DNA from: an uncultured Parabacteroides sp.
GTDB taxonomy: Bacteria; Bacteroidota; Bacteroidia; Bacteroidales; Tannerellaceae
Length of the DNA stretch: 64,000 bases
NCBI GenBank assembly: GCA_944325345.1
Contig: CALUZV010000004.1
Span: 62,001-126,000, forward strand
Reading direction: 5' to 3'
Positions within the stretch are counted from its first letter, which is position 1. Each line of letters starts with the position of its first letter. Shown in pieces: positions 26,253 through 35,997 of this stretch. The position numbers and the translations under genes are program-made. The notes under the pieces were generated by a model that searched no databases, was not told the DNA's origin, and worked only from the letters and a program-made list of their open reading frames with translations.

Positions 26253-26260
26253 TACCTTTG
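26253..26260 (+). promoter_or_regulatory. TACCTTTG promoter element for the DUF5686 gene
   Basis: TACCTTTGCGG about 43 bases before the ATG at 26304; no clear -33 box. Confidence 0.6.
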
Positions 26261-26303
26261 CGGCTTTAAAACTATTCCCTGAGTGAAGGAAGCATACTTA
26301 GAT

Positions 26304-28880
26304 ATGATTAGGAGTAAATTCTTACAAAGCTGTTTGGTTCTGGTATTGGTCATCTTGTCCGGCGCGAACGCTGCCGCGCAGCATATCTCGGCATCGGGCA
26401 TCGTGAAAGACTCCATTACCGGAGAACCGCTATCCTACGTTTCCGTGATTTTCAAGAACACCACTATCGGCGCGATGACCGACGACTTCGGAAAGTTCTC
26501 GTTGCAAAACGCGCAGGGCGTCCGCCAGATGGTCGTCTCCTCGTTGGGCTATAACGAGAAAACCGTTTCCCTGAAAACGGGGAAGAACGAAGGGCTGGAA
26601 GTCCTCCTCGCCCCTACTTCCATCGAAATCAGCGAGGTCGTGGTCAAGCCCGGACGCGAACGCTACAGCCGGCGGAATAATCCGGCCGTGGAACTCATCA
26701 AAAAAGTCATCGAGCATAAAGACGAGAACCGTATCGAGGCGAAAGACGAGTATCAGGTCGAGATGTACGAGAAGCTCGCCCTCTCGCTCGACAATTTCAG
26801 TCCAAATCTCGAGAAGAACAACTTCACGCGCAAGTTCAACTTCATCAAGAACTACCTCGACACGTCGGAATTCAACGGGAAACCTATCCTCACCCTCTCT
26901 ATCCGCGAATCCATCGTCGATAAATATTACCGCAAGAAGCCGAAATCGGAGAAGCTCATCACCATCGCCCGCCGCCAGCAGGGTGTCGATAAGACGCTCG
27001 ACGAAGGGGGCATCAGCGCCAACCTCGACGAGATATTCCAAGGCATCAACATCTTCGACAACAACATCAAGATATTGCTGAACCGCTTCGTCAGCCCGCT
27101 TTCCTCGACGCTGGCCACTACCTATTATAAATATTACATCATGGACACGGTGGACGTGGCCGGGGACAAGTGCGTCGATTTGGCGTTCGTACCGGTCAAT
27201 AGCGAGAGCTATGGGTTTACCGGTCGCCTCTACGTGATGCTCGACGGAAGCTATGCGCTGAAGAAATTTACCCTCAATACGCCGGCCGACATCAACCTGA
27301 ACTTCGTCGATAAGCTCCGCATCGACCAGCAATTCAAGCAGATGCCGGATAGCACCTGGGTGCTTGATACCGAGAACACCTACGTCAACTTCTACATCAT
27401 CGAGGGAACGCAGCAATTCTATGCCCATCACTTGCGAAACTACGATAAATACAAGTTCGAGGTCGCCGAGCGCGATTCCGTCTTCGATCTTTTAGGCGAA
27501 GTCCATGTGGCGCAGGGTGCCATGGCTCGTCCCGATACCTTCTGGGTGCAGAACCGTCATATCCCCCTCCGCGAGAAGGAAAGCGCCCTTGATGATTTGC
27601 TGGCGCAGATGCGGAAAGTGCCCGTCTTCAACGTCATCATCAAAACGGCCGAGATTCTTATCTCCGGATACATCCCGACGGGGAAAGACCGCGAGTCGAG
27701 CAAGTTCGACTTCGGTCCGATGAATACGACGTTCAGCTCGAACGAACTCGAGGGCTTCCGCATGAGGGTCGGCGGCATGACGACTGCCAACCTCCACCCC
27801 CAATGGTTTGCCAGCGGCTACTTGGCTTACGGCGTGAAGGACCGCAAGTGGAAATACAACGTCAAGCTCACGCACAGCTTCAACAAAAAGGAATATCACG
27901 AAGGGGAGACACCGCGCAACAACCTCTCGCTCATCCAAGAGTACGATGTTTACACGCCCGGCCAGGACTTCCTCTTCACCAGCAAGGATAATATGTTCGT
28001 GGCTATCAAGGTCGGTACGCCCGTAACCCGGATGCAATATATCCGCAAGACGATGCTCCAGTACGAGAAGGAATGGCTCAACGGCCTGAGTGTCCTCGGC
28101 TGGGTCCGCAACGAAAATAACGAGGCCGCCGGCGAACTCAGCTACGACATTATGAACGCCGACAACACCCTGACGCACATCCGCGACTATACGACAACCG
28201 AAGTCGGCGCCCAGCTCCGTTTCGCCCCCGGCGAACGGGCTTACAACGGCCGCGCAGGGCGTGAGTCTCCTTTCAACCTCTCGCAGGACGCTCCGATATT
28301 CAAGCTGTCGCATCAGGTCGGCATCCAGGGATTCCTCGGCGGGGATTATACGTATAACCATACGGAAATCAGTGCCGAAAAACGTATCTGGCTCTCCTCC
28401 TTCGGGCATATTGATGCCAAGGTGAAGGCGGGGAAGGTCTGGGACCAGGCTCCTTTCCCCTTGCTCATCTTCCCGAATACGAACCAGTCTCTGACTATCC
28501 AGCCGGAGGCTTTCAATATGATGAATGCAATGGAGTTCATCTCCGATCAGTACGTCTCTTGGTATCTGACCTACTATTTGAAAGGCTGGATCCTGAACCG
28601 CATACCGGGCGTCAAGTGGTTGAAGCTCCGCGAGGTGGTTTCCTTCAGCGGATTCTACGGTAGCTTGAGCGACAAGAACAATCCGGCGCTCACCAACGGC
28701 CTCTTCCAATTCCCTGAGGGGATGATGCCGATGGGCAAGATGCCGTACATGGAGTTCAGCGTCGGTCTCGAGAACATCTTGAAAATCCTCCGTGTGGATT
28801 ACTACCGACGGATAACCTACCTCGACAATCCGGGAATCAAGAAAGGCGGTTTCCGCATCGCCCTCCGTTTCTCCTTCTAA
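26304..28880 (+). CDS. DUF5686 outer-membrane protein with carboxypeptidase-regulatory-like domain
   Basis: About 858 aa. Signal peptide MIRSKFLQSCLVLVLVILSGANAAAQ, then a carboxypeptidase D-regulatory-like beta domain (HISASGIVKDSITGEPLSYVSVIFKNT..., about residues 27-110), then the long DUF5686 region, ending in beta-strand-rich segments with a C-terminal GGFRIALRFSF typical of outer-membrane barrels. Start chosen at the ATG before IRSKF; the upstream GTG adds only seven residues without signal character. Function unknown; this architecture is common in Bacteroidota envelopes. The next gene starts 12 bases downstream. Confidence 0.85.
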   Translation: MIRSKFLQSCLVLVLVILSGANAAAQHISASGIVKDSITGEPLSYVSVIFKNTTIGAMTDDFGKFSLQNAQGVRQMVVSSLGYNEKTVSLKTGKNEGLEVLLAPTSIEISEVVVKPGRERYSRRNNPAVELIKKVIEHKDENRIEAKDEYQVEMYEKLALSLDNFSPNLEKNNFTRKFNFIKNYLDTSEFNGKPILTLSIRESIVDKYYRKKPKSEKLITIARRQQGVDKTLDEGGISANLDEIFQGINIFDNNIKILLNRFVSPLSSTLATTYYKYYIMDTVDVAGDKCVDLAFVPVNSESYGFTGRLYVMLDGSYALKKFTLNTPADINLNFVDKLRIDQQFKQMPDSTWVLDTENTYVNFYIIEGTQQFYAHHLRNYDKYKFEVAERDSVFDLLGEVHVAQGAMARPDTFWVQNRHIPLREKESALDDLLAQMRKVPVFNVIIKTAEILISGYIPTGKDRESSKFDFGPMNTTFSSNELEGFRMRVGGMTTANLHPQWFASGYLAYGVKDRKWKYNVKLTHSFNKKEYHEGETPRNNLSLIQEYDVYTPGQDFLFTSKDNMFVAIKVGTPVTRMQYIRKTMLQYEKEWLNGLSVLGWVRNENNEAAGELSYDIMNADNTLTHIRDYTTTEVGAQLRFAPGERAYNGRAGRESPFNLSQDAPIFKLSHQVGIQGFLGGDYTYNHTEISAEKRIWLSSFGHIDAKVKAGKVWDQAPFPLLIFPNTNQSLTIQPEAFNMMNAMEFISDQYVSWYLTYYLKGWILNRIPGVKWLKLREVVSFSGFYGSLSDKNNPALTNGLFQFPEGMMPMGKMPYMEFSVGLENILKILRVDYYRRITYLDNPGIKKGGFRIALRFSF

Positions 28881-28892
28881 CGGTACGACAGC

Positions 28893-30230
28893 ATGGCTGA
28901 ACGAGATTTCCAACATACGCCGAACGCCTGGGCTTTGCTCCCGCTCTGGGTCTTCCTCTTCACCTACCTCGTGGTATCGTGCATCGCGGGAGACTTCTAC
29001 AAGATGCCTATCACTGTCGCGTTTGTCCTCTCGTCCGTCGTCGCCATCGCGGGCTCGAAGGGCGGGATGCTCCAGGCTCGCGTCGAGCAGTTCTGCCGGG
29101 GAGCGGCGAATAGCAACATCATGCTTATGGTGCTTATCTTCATCTTGGCAGGGGCTTTTGCCCAAACCGCCAAGGAGATGGGGGCTGTCGATGCGACGGT
29201 GAACCTCGCCATGTCCCTCTTGCCCGGCAACCTTCTGGCGGCGGGTATCTTCATCGCCGCTTGCTTCATCTCCATCTCAGTCGGGACTTCGGTCGGGACG
29301 ATTGTCGCCCTCGCCCCTGTCGCCGTGGGCATTGCCGATAAGACGGGGATGCCCGACGCGCTGATGCTGGGTGTCGTCGTCAGCGGGGCGATGTTCGGGG
29401 ATAATCTTTCGTTCATTTCCGATACGACGATCGTGGCCACACGGACGCAGGGCTGCCAGATGACCGACAAGTTCAAGGTAAACTCCTTGATTGCGCTCCC
29501 CATCGCCCTCCTGACCACCTTCCTTTATGTCTTTCTCGGAAATCAAATATCGGAATCCTATTCCGTCGGGACAATCGAGTGGCCGAAAGTCGTGCCTTAC
29601 CTCGTCGTCCTCATTACCGCCCTCTGCGGGATGAACGTCATGCGTGTCCTTTTCATCGGCATCTTGCTCTCGGGCGTTGTCGGACTGTTTACCCACGCCT
29701 TCGATGTCTGGGGATGGACAGGCGCGATGGGTCAGGGCATCACCGGCATGGGCGAACTCATCATCGTAACCCTCCTGGCAGGCGGAATGCTCGAGATGAT
29801 ACGCTACAACGGCGGTATCGAATGGATAATCAACAAGCTGACGGCCCGCATCCGCTCCGCGCGAGGTGCCGAGGCCAGCATCGCCTCCCTCGTGAGCTTC
29901 GCCAACCTCTGTACGGCAAACAACACCATCGCCCTCATCATGGCAGGGCCTATCGCGAAGGACATCGCCGACCGCTTCCACATCGACCCGCGCCGCAGCG
30001 CCAGCCTCCTCGACATCTTCTCCTGCTTCGTCCAAGGCATTATCCCTTACGGGGCACAGATGCTGATGGCGGCCGGACTGGGTGCCGTCTCTCCCATCGA
30101 AATCATGCAATACTTATATTATCCTTACCTGCTGGGCTTCGGCGCAATGCTGGCGATAGTATTCCGCTATCCGCGAAAATTCAGCGGAAGTCTGGGTAAG
30201 GAAAGAACAGGCACGGATTACACGGATTAA
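28893..30230 (+). CDS. NhaC-type Na+/H+ antiporter family protein
   Basis: 445-aa inner-membrane protein with about 11-12 helices. Recognisable family parts are LILAGAFAQTAKEMGAVDATVNL, ISISVGTSVGTIVALAPVA, GAMFGDNLSFISDTTIVATR, and SFANLCTANNTIALIMAGPIAKDIADRF. It follows the DUF5686 gene by 12 bases and is probably co-transcribed. The last six residues, GTDYTD, and the stop codon are supplied by a dispersed CACGGATTA-type repeat, so the original C-terminus may have been replaced. The ion specificity cannot be read. Confidence 0.85.
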   Translation: MAERDFQHTPNAWALLPLWVFLFTYLVVSCIAGDFYKMPITVAFVLSSVVAIAGSKGGMLQARVEQFCRGAANSNIMLMVLIFILAGAFAQTAKEMGAVDATVNLAMSLLPGNLLAAGIFIAACFISISVGTSVGTIVALAPVAVGIADKTGMPDALMLGVVVSGAMFGDNLSFISDTTIVATRTQGCQMTDKFKVNSLIALPIALLTTFLYVFLGNQISESYSVGTIEWPKVVPYLVVLITALCGMNVMRVLFIGILLSGVVGLFTHAFDVWGWTGAMGQGITGMGELIIVTLLAGGMLEMIRYNGGIEWIINKLTARIRSARGAEASIASLVSFANLCTANNTIALIMAGPIAKDIADRFHIDPRRSASLLDIFSCFVQGIIPYGAQMLMAAGLGAVSPIEIMQYLYYPYLLGFGAMLAIVFRYPRKFSGSLGKERTGTDYTD

Positions 30231-30288
30231 CACGGTCTTCTGGATAGATTCTTTCCCCAAAAACCGCGTCATCCGTGTCATCCGCGTC
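30209..30288. repeat. Degenerate CACGGATTA-family inverted repeat overlapping the antiporter 3' end
   Basis: Left arm AGGCACGGATTACACGGATT from 30209, right arm CCGCGTCATCCGTGTCATCC from 30264 to 30288; imperfect pairing, about 28-base loop. Shares its left arm with the element at 25051. Confidence 0.8.
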
Positions 30289-30339
30289 AAAAATACCAAG
30301 TTTGGAATCTGTATCAATATCTTTTAAACGAAAATAGTT

Positions 30340-31521
30340 ATGACAACAATCGGTACCCCCTTCTCCCCGACCGCCACGAAAGTCGTCCTCTGCGGCTCGG
30401 GCGAATTAGGAAAAGAATTTGTAATCGAACTCCAGCGCTACGGCGTCGAGGTCATCGCCCTCGACAAATACGCCAACGCGCCCGCCATGCAGGTGGCAGA
30501 CCGCTCTTACGTCGTCTCCATGCTCGACGGCCAGGCGCTGCGCGAAATCATCGAACGTGAAAAGCCCAACTACATTGTCCCTGAAATCGAGGCCATCGCC
30601 ACCCAGACTCTCCTCGAGCTAGAAAAAGAGGGCTACAACGTCATCCCGACGGCCAAAGCTACCTGGCTGACGATGAACCGCGAAGGCATCCGCCGCCTCG
30701 CCGCCGAGGAACTGGGACTCCCCACCTCGCCCTACCGCTTCGCCGCGACGGAAGAGGAATTCCGCGAGGCCGTGCGCGTCATCGGCATGCCTTGCGTGGT
30801 CAAACCCATCATGAGCTCCAGCGGTCATGGGCAGAGCGTCGTCCGCTCCGAAGCCGACATCGACCCGGCTTGGCACTATGCCCAGGAAGGCGGACGCGCC
30901 GGCGCGGGCAAGGTCATCGTCGAGGGCTTCGTCGATTTCGACTATGAGATTACGCAGCTCACCGTGCGCCACATCGGGGGCACCTCGTTCCTCGAGCCGG
31001 TCGGCCACGTGCAAAAAGACGGCGACTACCGCGAGTCGTGGCAACCCCAGGCGATGAGCCCTGCCGCCAAAGCGAAGGCGCAAGACATCGCGCGGCGAAT
31101 CACCGATGCCCTCGGCGGTCGCGGCATCTTCGGCGTGGAACTCTTTGTCAAAGGCGACGACGTGATATTCAGCGAGGTATCGCCCCGTCCGCACGACACG
31201 GGCATGGTAACGATGATTACGCAAGACCTCTCGCAGTTCGCCCTCCACGCACGCGCTGTCCTCGGTCTGCCCATCCCGAACATCCGTTTCCTCGGTCCGG
31301 GAGCATCGCGCGCCGTCGTCGTCGAGGGAGACAGTACGCAGCTGGCCTTCAGCAATCTGGATAAGGTCTTGGAACAGCCCGACACGCAGCTCCGCCTCTT
31401 CGGGAAGCCGGAGGTACACGGGCATCGCCGCATGGCCGTCCTCCTCGCCCGCGCCGAAAGCGTCAGTGAGGCTCGCGAGAAGACCGGAAGGATGATGGAA
31501 AATCTAAAAGTCTCATTATAA
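30340..31521 (+). CDS. purT: Formate-dependent phosphoribosylglycinamide formyltransferase
   Basis: Third step of purine synthesis using formate and ATP instead of formyl-THF. 393 aa. ATP-grasp family: N-terminal [44 protein letters not shown]-lid region [16 protein letters not shown], and the metal-ligand segment [27 protein letters not shown]. Complete and typical. It stands alone between a degenerate inverted repeat and an ACCGGT array. Confidence 0.97.
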   Translation: MTTIGTPFSPTATKVVLCGSGELGKEFVIELQRYGVEVIALDKYANAPAMQVADRSYVVSMLDGQALREIIEREKPNYIVPEIEAIATQTLLELEKEGYNVIPTAKATWLTMNREGIRRLAAEELGLPTSPYRFAATEEEFREAVRVIGMPCVVKPIMSSSGHGQSVVRSEADIDPAWHYAQEGGRAGAGKVIVEGFVDFDYEITQLTVRHIGGTSFLEPVGHVQKDGDYRESWQPQAMSPAAKAKAQDIARRITDALGGRGIFGVELFVKGDDVIFSEVSPRPHDTGMVTMITQDLSQFALHARAVLGLPIPNIRFLGPGASRAVVVEGDSTQLAFSNLDKVLEQPDTQLRLFGKPEVHGHRRMAVLLARAESVSEAREKTGRMMENLKVSL

Positions 31522-31755
31522 AGCTGCTGAACCGGTTCAGGAGGTCGGTGAGGGCCCTCAAAAAGCTGCTGAACCGGTGCAGGAGCTCAGCGAAGCCCTT
31601 CTTTTAACAGCTGCACCGGTACAGCTAAACAAAAATTCATTTTTCCTAACTCCTGTACCGGTGCGGCGGGTCAGAAGAATACAATTTTTAACTCCCGTAC
31701 CGGTGCGGCAGCTGAAACGAGCGCTCCGCTGACCCGCCGCACCGGTGCGGCAACT
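31522..31755. repeat. Tandem palindrome array on ACCGGT, 6 copies, exact 42-bp period
   Basis: ACCGGT starts at 31531, 31573, 31615, 31657, 31699 and 31741, all exactly 42 bases apart. Around each core is a longer dyad such as GCTGAACCGGTTCAG or AGCTGCACCGGTACAGCT, while the intervening roughly 24 bases diverge strongly. Fills the gap between purT and the GH2 gene. The remaining 31756-31860 shows nothing apart from the promoter region. Confidence 0.95.
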
Positions 31756-31860
31756 TTTCGTATCCCCCGCCCCGTTTCCCGCTCCGGCACGGCCGTACGC
31801 CAAAACCTCGTTTTGATTCAAAAATTAACGTATCCCGCTTTCCTATTATAAAATATGTTG

Positions 31861-31868
31861 TACCTTTG
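31861..31868 (+). promoter_or_regulatory. TACCTTTG promoter element of the GH2 gene
   Basis: TACCTTTGCG, 41 bases before the ATG at 31909. Confidence 0.65.
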
Positions 31869-31908
31869 CGAGTATTCATGAAGAATCTAAATTTTTTTAT
31901 CTACTATA

Positions 31909-34900
31909 ATGAAAACATTAATTGAAATGCAGAAAAAAGTCCGCGTACTGACCCTCTGTGGCGCAGCGGCAGCTTCGGCAGCGATGTTCTGGAGTTGCTC
32001 AGGCGTAGGGGCCTCGACCGAATCGTTCAAGCGGTCGGACTACTTCACACGCGGCATCGGGCAATATCCGGGAAACCCGAGTGAAGACTTCTCGCCAGAA
32101 CTGTTGCCGGACAACTCGACCTACCGCAACATAGCCCTGTTGCGCAGCGCCTACCAGTCGTCGAGCTACGACTACAATTTGGTGGCGCAGTTGGTTACCG
32201 ATGGCATCATCACCAAGCAGCAGCCGCAGTACATCAACCTCTCGACCCCCGACGGCGACAAGCCCCGGCGCGAGCGCGAGTGGATGATCGACGAGGGTCC
32301 GTATTCGCGCAACATCACGATGGGCGCGGACACCTATTTCCAGTTCTCCCTGAACAATTACACCAAGAAGGCCGACCGCGTCTATATGCGCGGGACTGTC
32401 GCTTACCACGCTGACCAGGCGACGAAGGGCTACGAAATCATCTGCCAAGGCTCGAACGACGGCAAGACGTGGACCGACCTGGGCAAAGACAGCGGCAAGG
32501 GGTTGCCGGGCAAACCGCTGCCCTACATGCTCCACTCTGACCCGAACAAGCAGAGCGCGAAGGGCGACCTTCCGGCGCGGGTCATCGACCAGTCGATCAA
32601 GATTGCCCAGCCTGCCGAGTATGGCTACTACCGCGTGGCGTTGAAGATGCCGGGGGCTGCGCACTGGACCTTCATGGACATGAATTTCTACGAAAAAGAC
32701 CAGCTGGTGGAGATGAAGCCGTCGCAATTCTTCAACAGCGCGTGGATGAGCGAGACGGGCGACGAGGAATGGGTTTATGTCGATTTGGGCAGCCGCTCCA
32801 GCTTCGATAAAGTCATCCTCCACTGGATAAACAAGGCATCCAAGGGTAAAATCCAAATCTCCGACGATGCGAAACAATGGCAAGACATCGCGGAATTGCC
32901 GGGCGGCGACAACACGACCGACGAAATCACGGCGAAAGGCCTGGCGCGCTACGTGCGTGTCCTGATGGAAGAGCCGGCGAAGGAAGGCCGTTATATCCTG
33001 AGCGAAATCGAGGTGATGGGTAAAGGCGGCTTGGTTCCGCAGGCTGCTGTACAACCGACTCCGGCGAACGGCGAAATCCGGCTGTCGGGCGGCAACTGGA
33101 AATTGCAGCGTGCCTCGCAGGTAACGGCGAAGGGCGAGGAAATCTCGACAGCCGCGTTCAATCCCGAGGGCTGGATTGTGGCGACGGTGCCGGGCACGGT
33201 CTTGAGCAGCTACAAGAACATCGGGGCGGTGCCGAACCCGAATTATGCCGATAACCAGCTGAATATCTCGGAGTCGTTCTTCTATTCGAACTTCTGGTAC
33301 CGCGACGAGTTCGAGATGCCAGCCGACTTCAAGAAAGACCGGGTCTTCCTGAACTTCGACGGCATCGACTGGAAAGCCGATGTCTATCTGAACGGTAAGA
33401 AGCTGGGACGCATCGATGGCGCCTTCATCCGGGGCATCTTCGACGTAACGGATATCGTAACGGCGGGCAAGAATGTGGTCGCCGTCGAGATCATCAAGAA
33501 TAATCACATCGGTGCTATCAAGGAAAAGAACAAGCAGAGCACGGACTTCAACGGCGGTATCCTCGGTGCCGACAATCCGACGTTCCATGCAACCATCGGT
33601 TGGGACTGGATTCCGACGATGCGTGGCCGTAACATCGGTATCTGGAACGACGTGAAGCTGACGACAACGGGCAAGGTTACCGTGGCCGACCCGCTGGTAA
33701 CTTCCGTCCTCCCGCTCCCGGACACGACCTCGGCGAAGCTCACGGCTGAAGTCATTGTCAAGAACCACGACGCGGCGGCGGTCAAGGGGACGCTCGTCGG
33801 CAAGGTCGGCGACATCACCTTCGAGCAGCCTGTCGAACTGAAGGCGGGCGAAGAAAAGACGGTGGTCTTCGACGCAAAAGACTATGAGCAGTTGAATATG
33901 AAGAACCCGCGCCTCTGGTGGCCGAAGGGATACGGGGCTCCGAATCTATACGATGCGAACTTTACGTTCACGATCGACGGGGCGGTCTCCGACGCGAAAG
34001 ACTTCAAGGTGGGTATCCGCCAGATGACGTTCAACGAAGACAACCATATCCTCAATCTCTTCATCAACGGCCGGCGCTTCATCGGTCGCGGGGGCAACTG
34101 GGGCTTCAGTGAATCGAACCTGAATTATCGCGGACGCGAGTACGACATTGCCGTAGCTTACCACGCTGACATGAACTTCACCATGATGCGTAACTGGGTG
34201 GGCATGATTGGCGACGAAGAGCTCTACGAGGCTTGCGACAAGTACGGCATCATGGTATGGCAAGACTTCTGGCTGGCGAATCCGGCTGACGGTCCAGACC
34301 CGTACTATCCCGATATGTTCATCGCGAACGCCGAGGACTACGTGCGCCGCATCCGCAGCCACGCCTCCATCGGCCTCTATTGCGGACGCAACGAGGGCTA
34401 TCCCCCGAAGCAAATTGACGACGCACTTCGCCAGATCGTTAAGGACGAGCACCCGGGCTTGCACTACATCTCCAGCTCGGCAGACGACGTGGTGAGCGGG
34501 CACGGTCCGTACCGTATGCTCCCGGCCAAGACGTACTTTACGCTGGAGACCGGCAACGATAAGTTCCACTCCGAGCGCGGTATGCCGAACGTCCTGACCT
34601 ACGAAAGCTTCCTCCGCACCTACTCGCCGGAAGGAATCTGGCCGCAGTCTGACGAATGGGGTATGCACGACTACACGCTGGAAGGCGCACAGGGAGCAAC
34701 CTCGTTCAACGAAATCATCGCCAAGGGTTATGGCACGCCGCAGAACGTGAAGGAATTCACCGAGCTCGCCCAATGGGTGAACTACGACGGCCACCGCAGC
34801 CTCTTCGAGTCGCGCAGCAAGAACCGCATGGGCCTCTTGATGTGGATGAGCCACTCCTGCTGGCCTTCGATGGTTTGGCAGACCTACGACTACTACTTCG

Positions 34901-35532
34901 AGCCGACGGCCGCCTACTTCGCCATCAAGAAAGCATCGGAGCCGCTGCATATCCAGTGGAATCCGGCTACCGACGAGGTGGAAGTGGTGAACTACAGCGC
35001 CGGCAATCGCTCGGGCTTGAAGGCTAAGGTGCAAATCCTCAACATGGATGCCTCCGTAGCCTGGGAGAAGGAAGCCGACGTGGACAGCAACGAAGACACG
35101 ACCAACAAGTGCATCAAGCTGGAGTATCCGGCCAACATCTCGAAGGTTCACTTCATCAAGATGCAGCTCTTGGAAGGCGACAAGCTCATCTCCGAGAACT
35201 TCTACCACCGCAGCCTCGAGGAAAACAACTACCAGGATTTGAAACAGCTCCCGAAGGTAGCCCTCACGCAGAACGTAACGTCTGCCAAGGACGCCGACGG
35301 CACCTGGAATGCCACCCTGACGCTCGAAAACACGACCCAGACACCGGCCCTGATGGTTCGCGTGAATGTCGTGGGCGACAAGGACGGCGACCAGTTCCTC
35401 CCCATCTTCTACACCGACAACTACTTTGCGCTGATGCCGGGCGAGAAGAAGGAAGTGAAGATTCACTGGAAGGATGTCGATACGCGCGGCAATGCTCCGG
35501 TGGTGAAAGTTACCGGCTATAATGTCGAATAG
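31909..35532 (+). CDS. GH2 glycosidase, exo-beta-glucosaminidase/mannosidase-like, with discoidin-type domains
   Basis: 1207 aa, exported, probably a lipoprotein (cysteine in MFWSCSG). Residues about 55-260 and 265-370 look like F5/8-type-C carbohydrate-binding domains (DEEWVYVDLGSRSSFDKVILHW). A GH2 sandwich starts near 385 (LSGGNWKLQRAS), an Ig-like domain follows, then the catalytic barrel from about 695 (FIGRGGNWGFSESNLNYRG). Candidate acid/base is E829 in CGRNEG, nucleophile E889 in FHSERGMPN. The pattern is closest to exo-beta-D-glucosaminidases; substrate is inferred. Followed by a terminator, so probably monocistronic although a GH5 gene is next. Confidence 0.85.
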   Translation: MKTLIEMQKKVRVLTLCGAAAASAAMFWSCSGVGASTESFKRSDYFTRGIGQYPGNPSEDFSPELLPDNSTYRNIALLRSAYQSSSYDYNLVAQLVTDGIITKQQPQYINLSTPDGDKPRREREWMIDEGPYSRNITMGADTYFQFSLNNYTKKADRVYMRGTVAYHADQATKGYEIICQGSNDGKTWTDLGKDSGKGLPGKPLPYMLHSDPNKQSAKGDLPARVIDQSIKIAQPAEYGYYRVALKMPGAAHWTFMDMNFYEKDQLVEMKPSQFFNSAWMSETGDEEWVYVDLGSRSSFDKVILHWINKASKGKIQISDDAKQWQDIAELPGGDNTTDEITAKGLARYVRVLMEEPAKEGRYILSEIEVMGKGGLVPQAAVQPTPANGEIRLSGGNWKLQRASQVTAKGEEISTAAFNPEGWIVATVPGTVLSSYKNIGAVPNPNYADNQLNISESFFYSNFWYRDEFEMPADFKKDRVFLNFDGIDWKADVYLNGKKLGRIDGAFIRGIFDVTDIVTAGKNVVAVEIIKNNHIGAIKEKNKQSTDFNGGILGADNPTFHATIGWDWIPTMRGRNIGIWNDVKLTTTGKVTVADPLVTSVLPLPDTTSAKLTAEVIVKNHDAAAVKGTLVGKVGDITFEQPVELKAGEEKTVVFDAKDYEQLNMKNPRLWWPKGYGAPNLYDANFTFTIDGAVSDAKDFKVGIRQMTFNEDNHILNLFINGRRFIGRGGNWGFSESNLNYRGREYDIAVAYHADMNFTMMRNWVGMIGDEELYEACDKYGIMVWQDFWLANPADGPDPYYPDMFIANAEDYVRRIRSHASIGLYCGRNEGYPPKQIDDALRQIVKDEHPGLHYISSSADDVVSGHGPYRMLPAKTYFTLETGNDKFHSERGMPNVLTYESFLRTYSPEGIWPQSDEWGMHDYTLEGAQGATSFNEIIAKGYGTPQNVKEFTELAQWVNYDGHRSLFESRSKNRMGLLMWMSHSCWPSMVWQTYDYYFEPTAAYFAIKKASEPLHIQWNPATDEVEVVNYSAGNRSGLKAKVQILNMDASVAWEKEADVDSNEDTTNKCIKLEYPANISKVHFIKMQLLEGDKLISENFYHRSLEENNYQDLKQLPKVALTQNVTSAKDADGTWNATLTLENTTQTPALMVRVNVVGDKDGDQFLPIFYTDNYFALMPGEKKEVKIHWKDVDTRGNAPVVKVTGYNVE

Positions 35533-35563
35533 TTTCATTTTCTTAATTCTTTATAAATAACGG

Positions 35564-35608
35564 ACAAGGTCTGCGGCATGGAGACATCGCTTGCAGGCCT
35601 TGTTTTTT
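35564..35608 (+). terminator. Rho-independent terminator of the GH2 gene
   Basis: ACAAGGTCTGC...GCAGGCCTTGT followed by six T, about 30 bases after the stop. Confidence 0.85.
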
Positions 35609-35665
35609 CTTTTAGCAGTGATGAATCGGCTCGAAATGGCTTTCCTAGGGGGAGGAAAGGGCGCG

Positions 35666-35940
35666 GCGACTACTCGCCGGGCATTGTGTACCACCCTATT
35701 GCCTGCGGCGACTGCTCGCCGGGCATTGCGTACCACCCCAACTGCCTGCGGCGACTGCTCGCCGGGCATTATGTACCACCCCAACTGCCTGCGGCGACTG
35801 CTCGACAGGCATTATGTACCACCCCTATTGCCCACGGCGACTGCTCGACAGGCATTGTGCCCACCCCTATTGCCCGCGGCGACTGCTCGCCGGGCATTAT
35901 GCCCATCCCTTTTACCTGCGGCGACTACTCGCCGCGGACT
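35666..35940. repeat. Tandem array, 7 copies, 42-43-bp period
   Basis: Units begin GCGACT(A/G)CTCG(C/A)C(G/A)GGCATT; starts at 35666, 35708, 35751, 35794, 35837, 35879 and 35921 (spacings 42, 43, 43, 43, 42, 42). The 3' half (TACCACCCC, then variable, then TGCCTGCG) is fairly conserved. Dyads are weaker than in the other arrays (GCGGCGACTGCTCGCCGGGC). Fills the GH2-GH5 gap; the open frames across it are by-products of the near multiple-of-three period. Confidence 0.95.
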
Positions 35941-35997
35941 TTCAGCCCACTGTTTCGAGCTCTGAATCCGACATTTTATTTTAAATAGCTTATACAA

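Noticed and set aside
35578..35988. Cysteine/proline-rich repetitive open frames in the GH2-GH5 gap
   Set aside because: They translate the 42-43-bp array; frame shifts between units would break them if real, and no start signals are seen.
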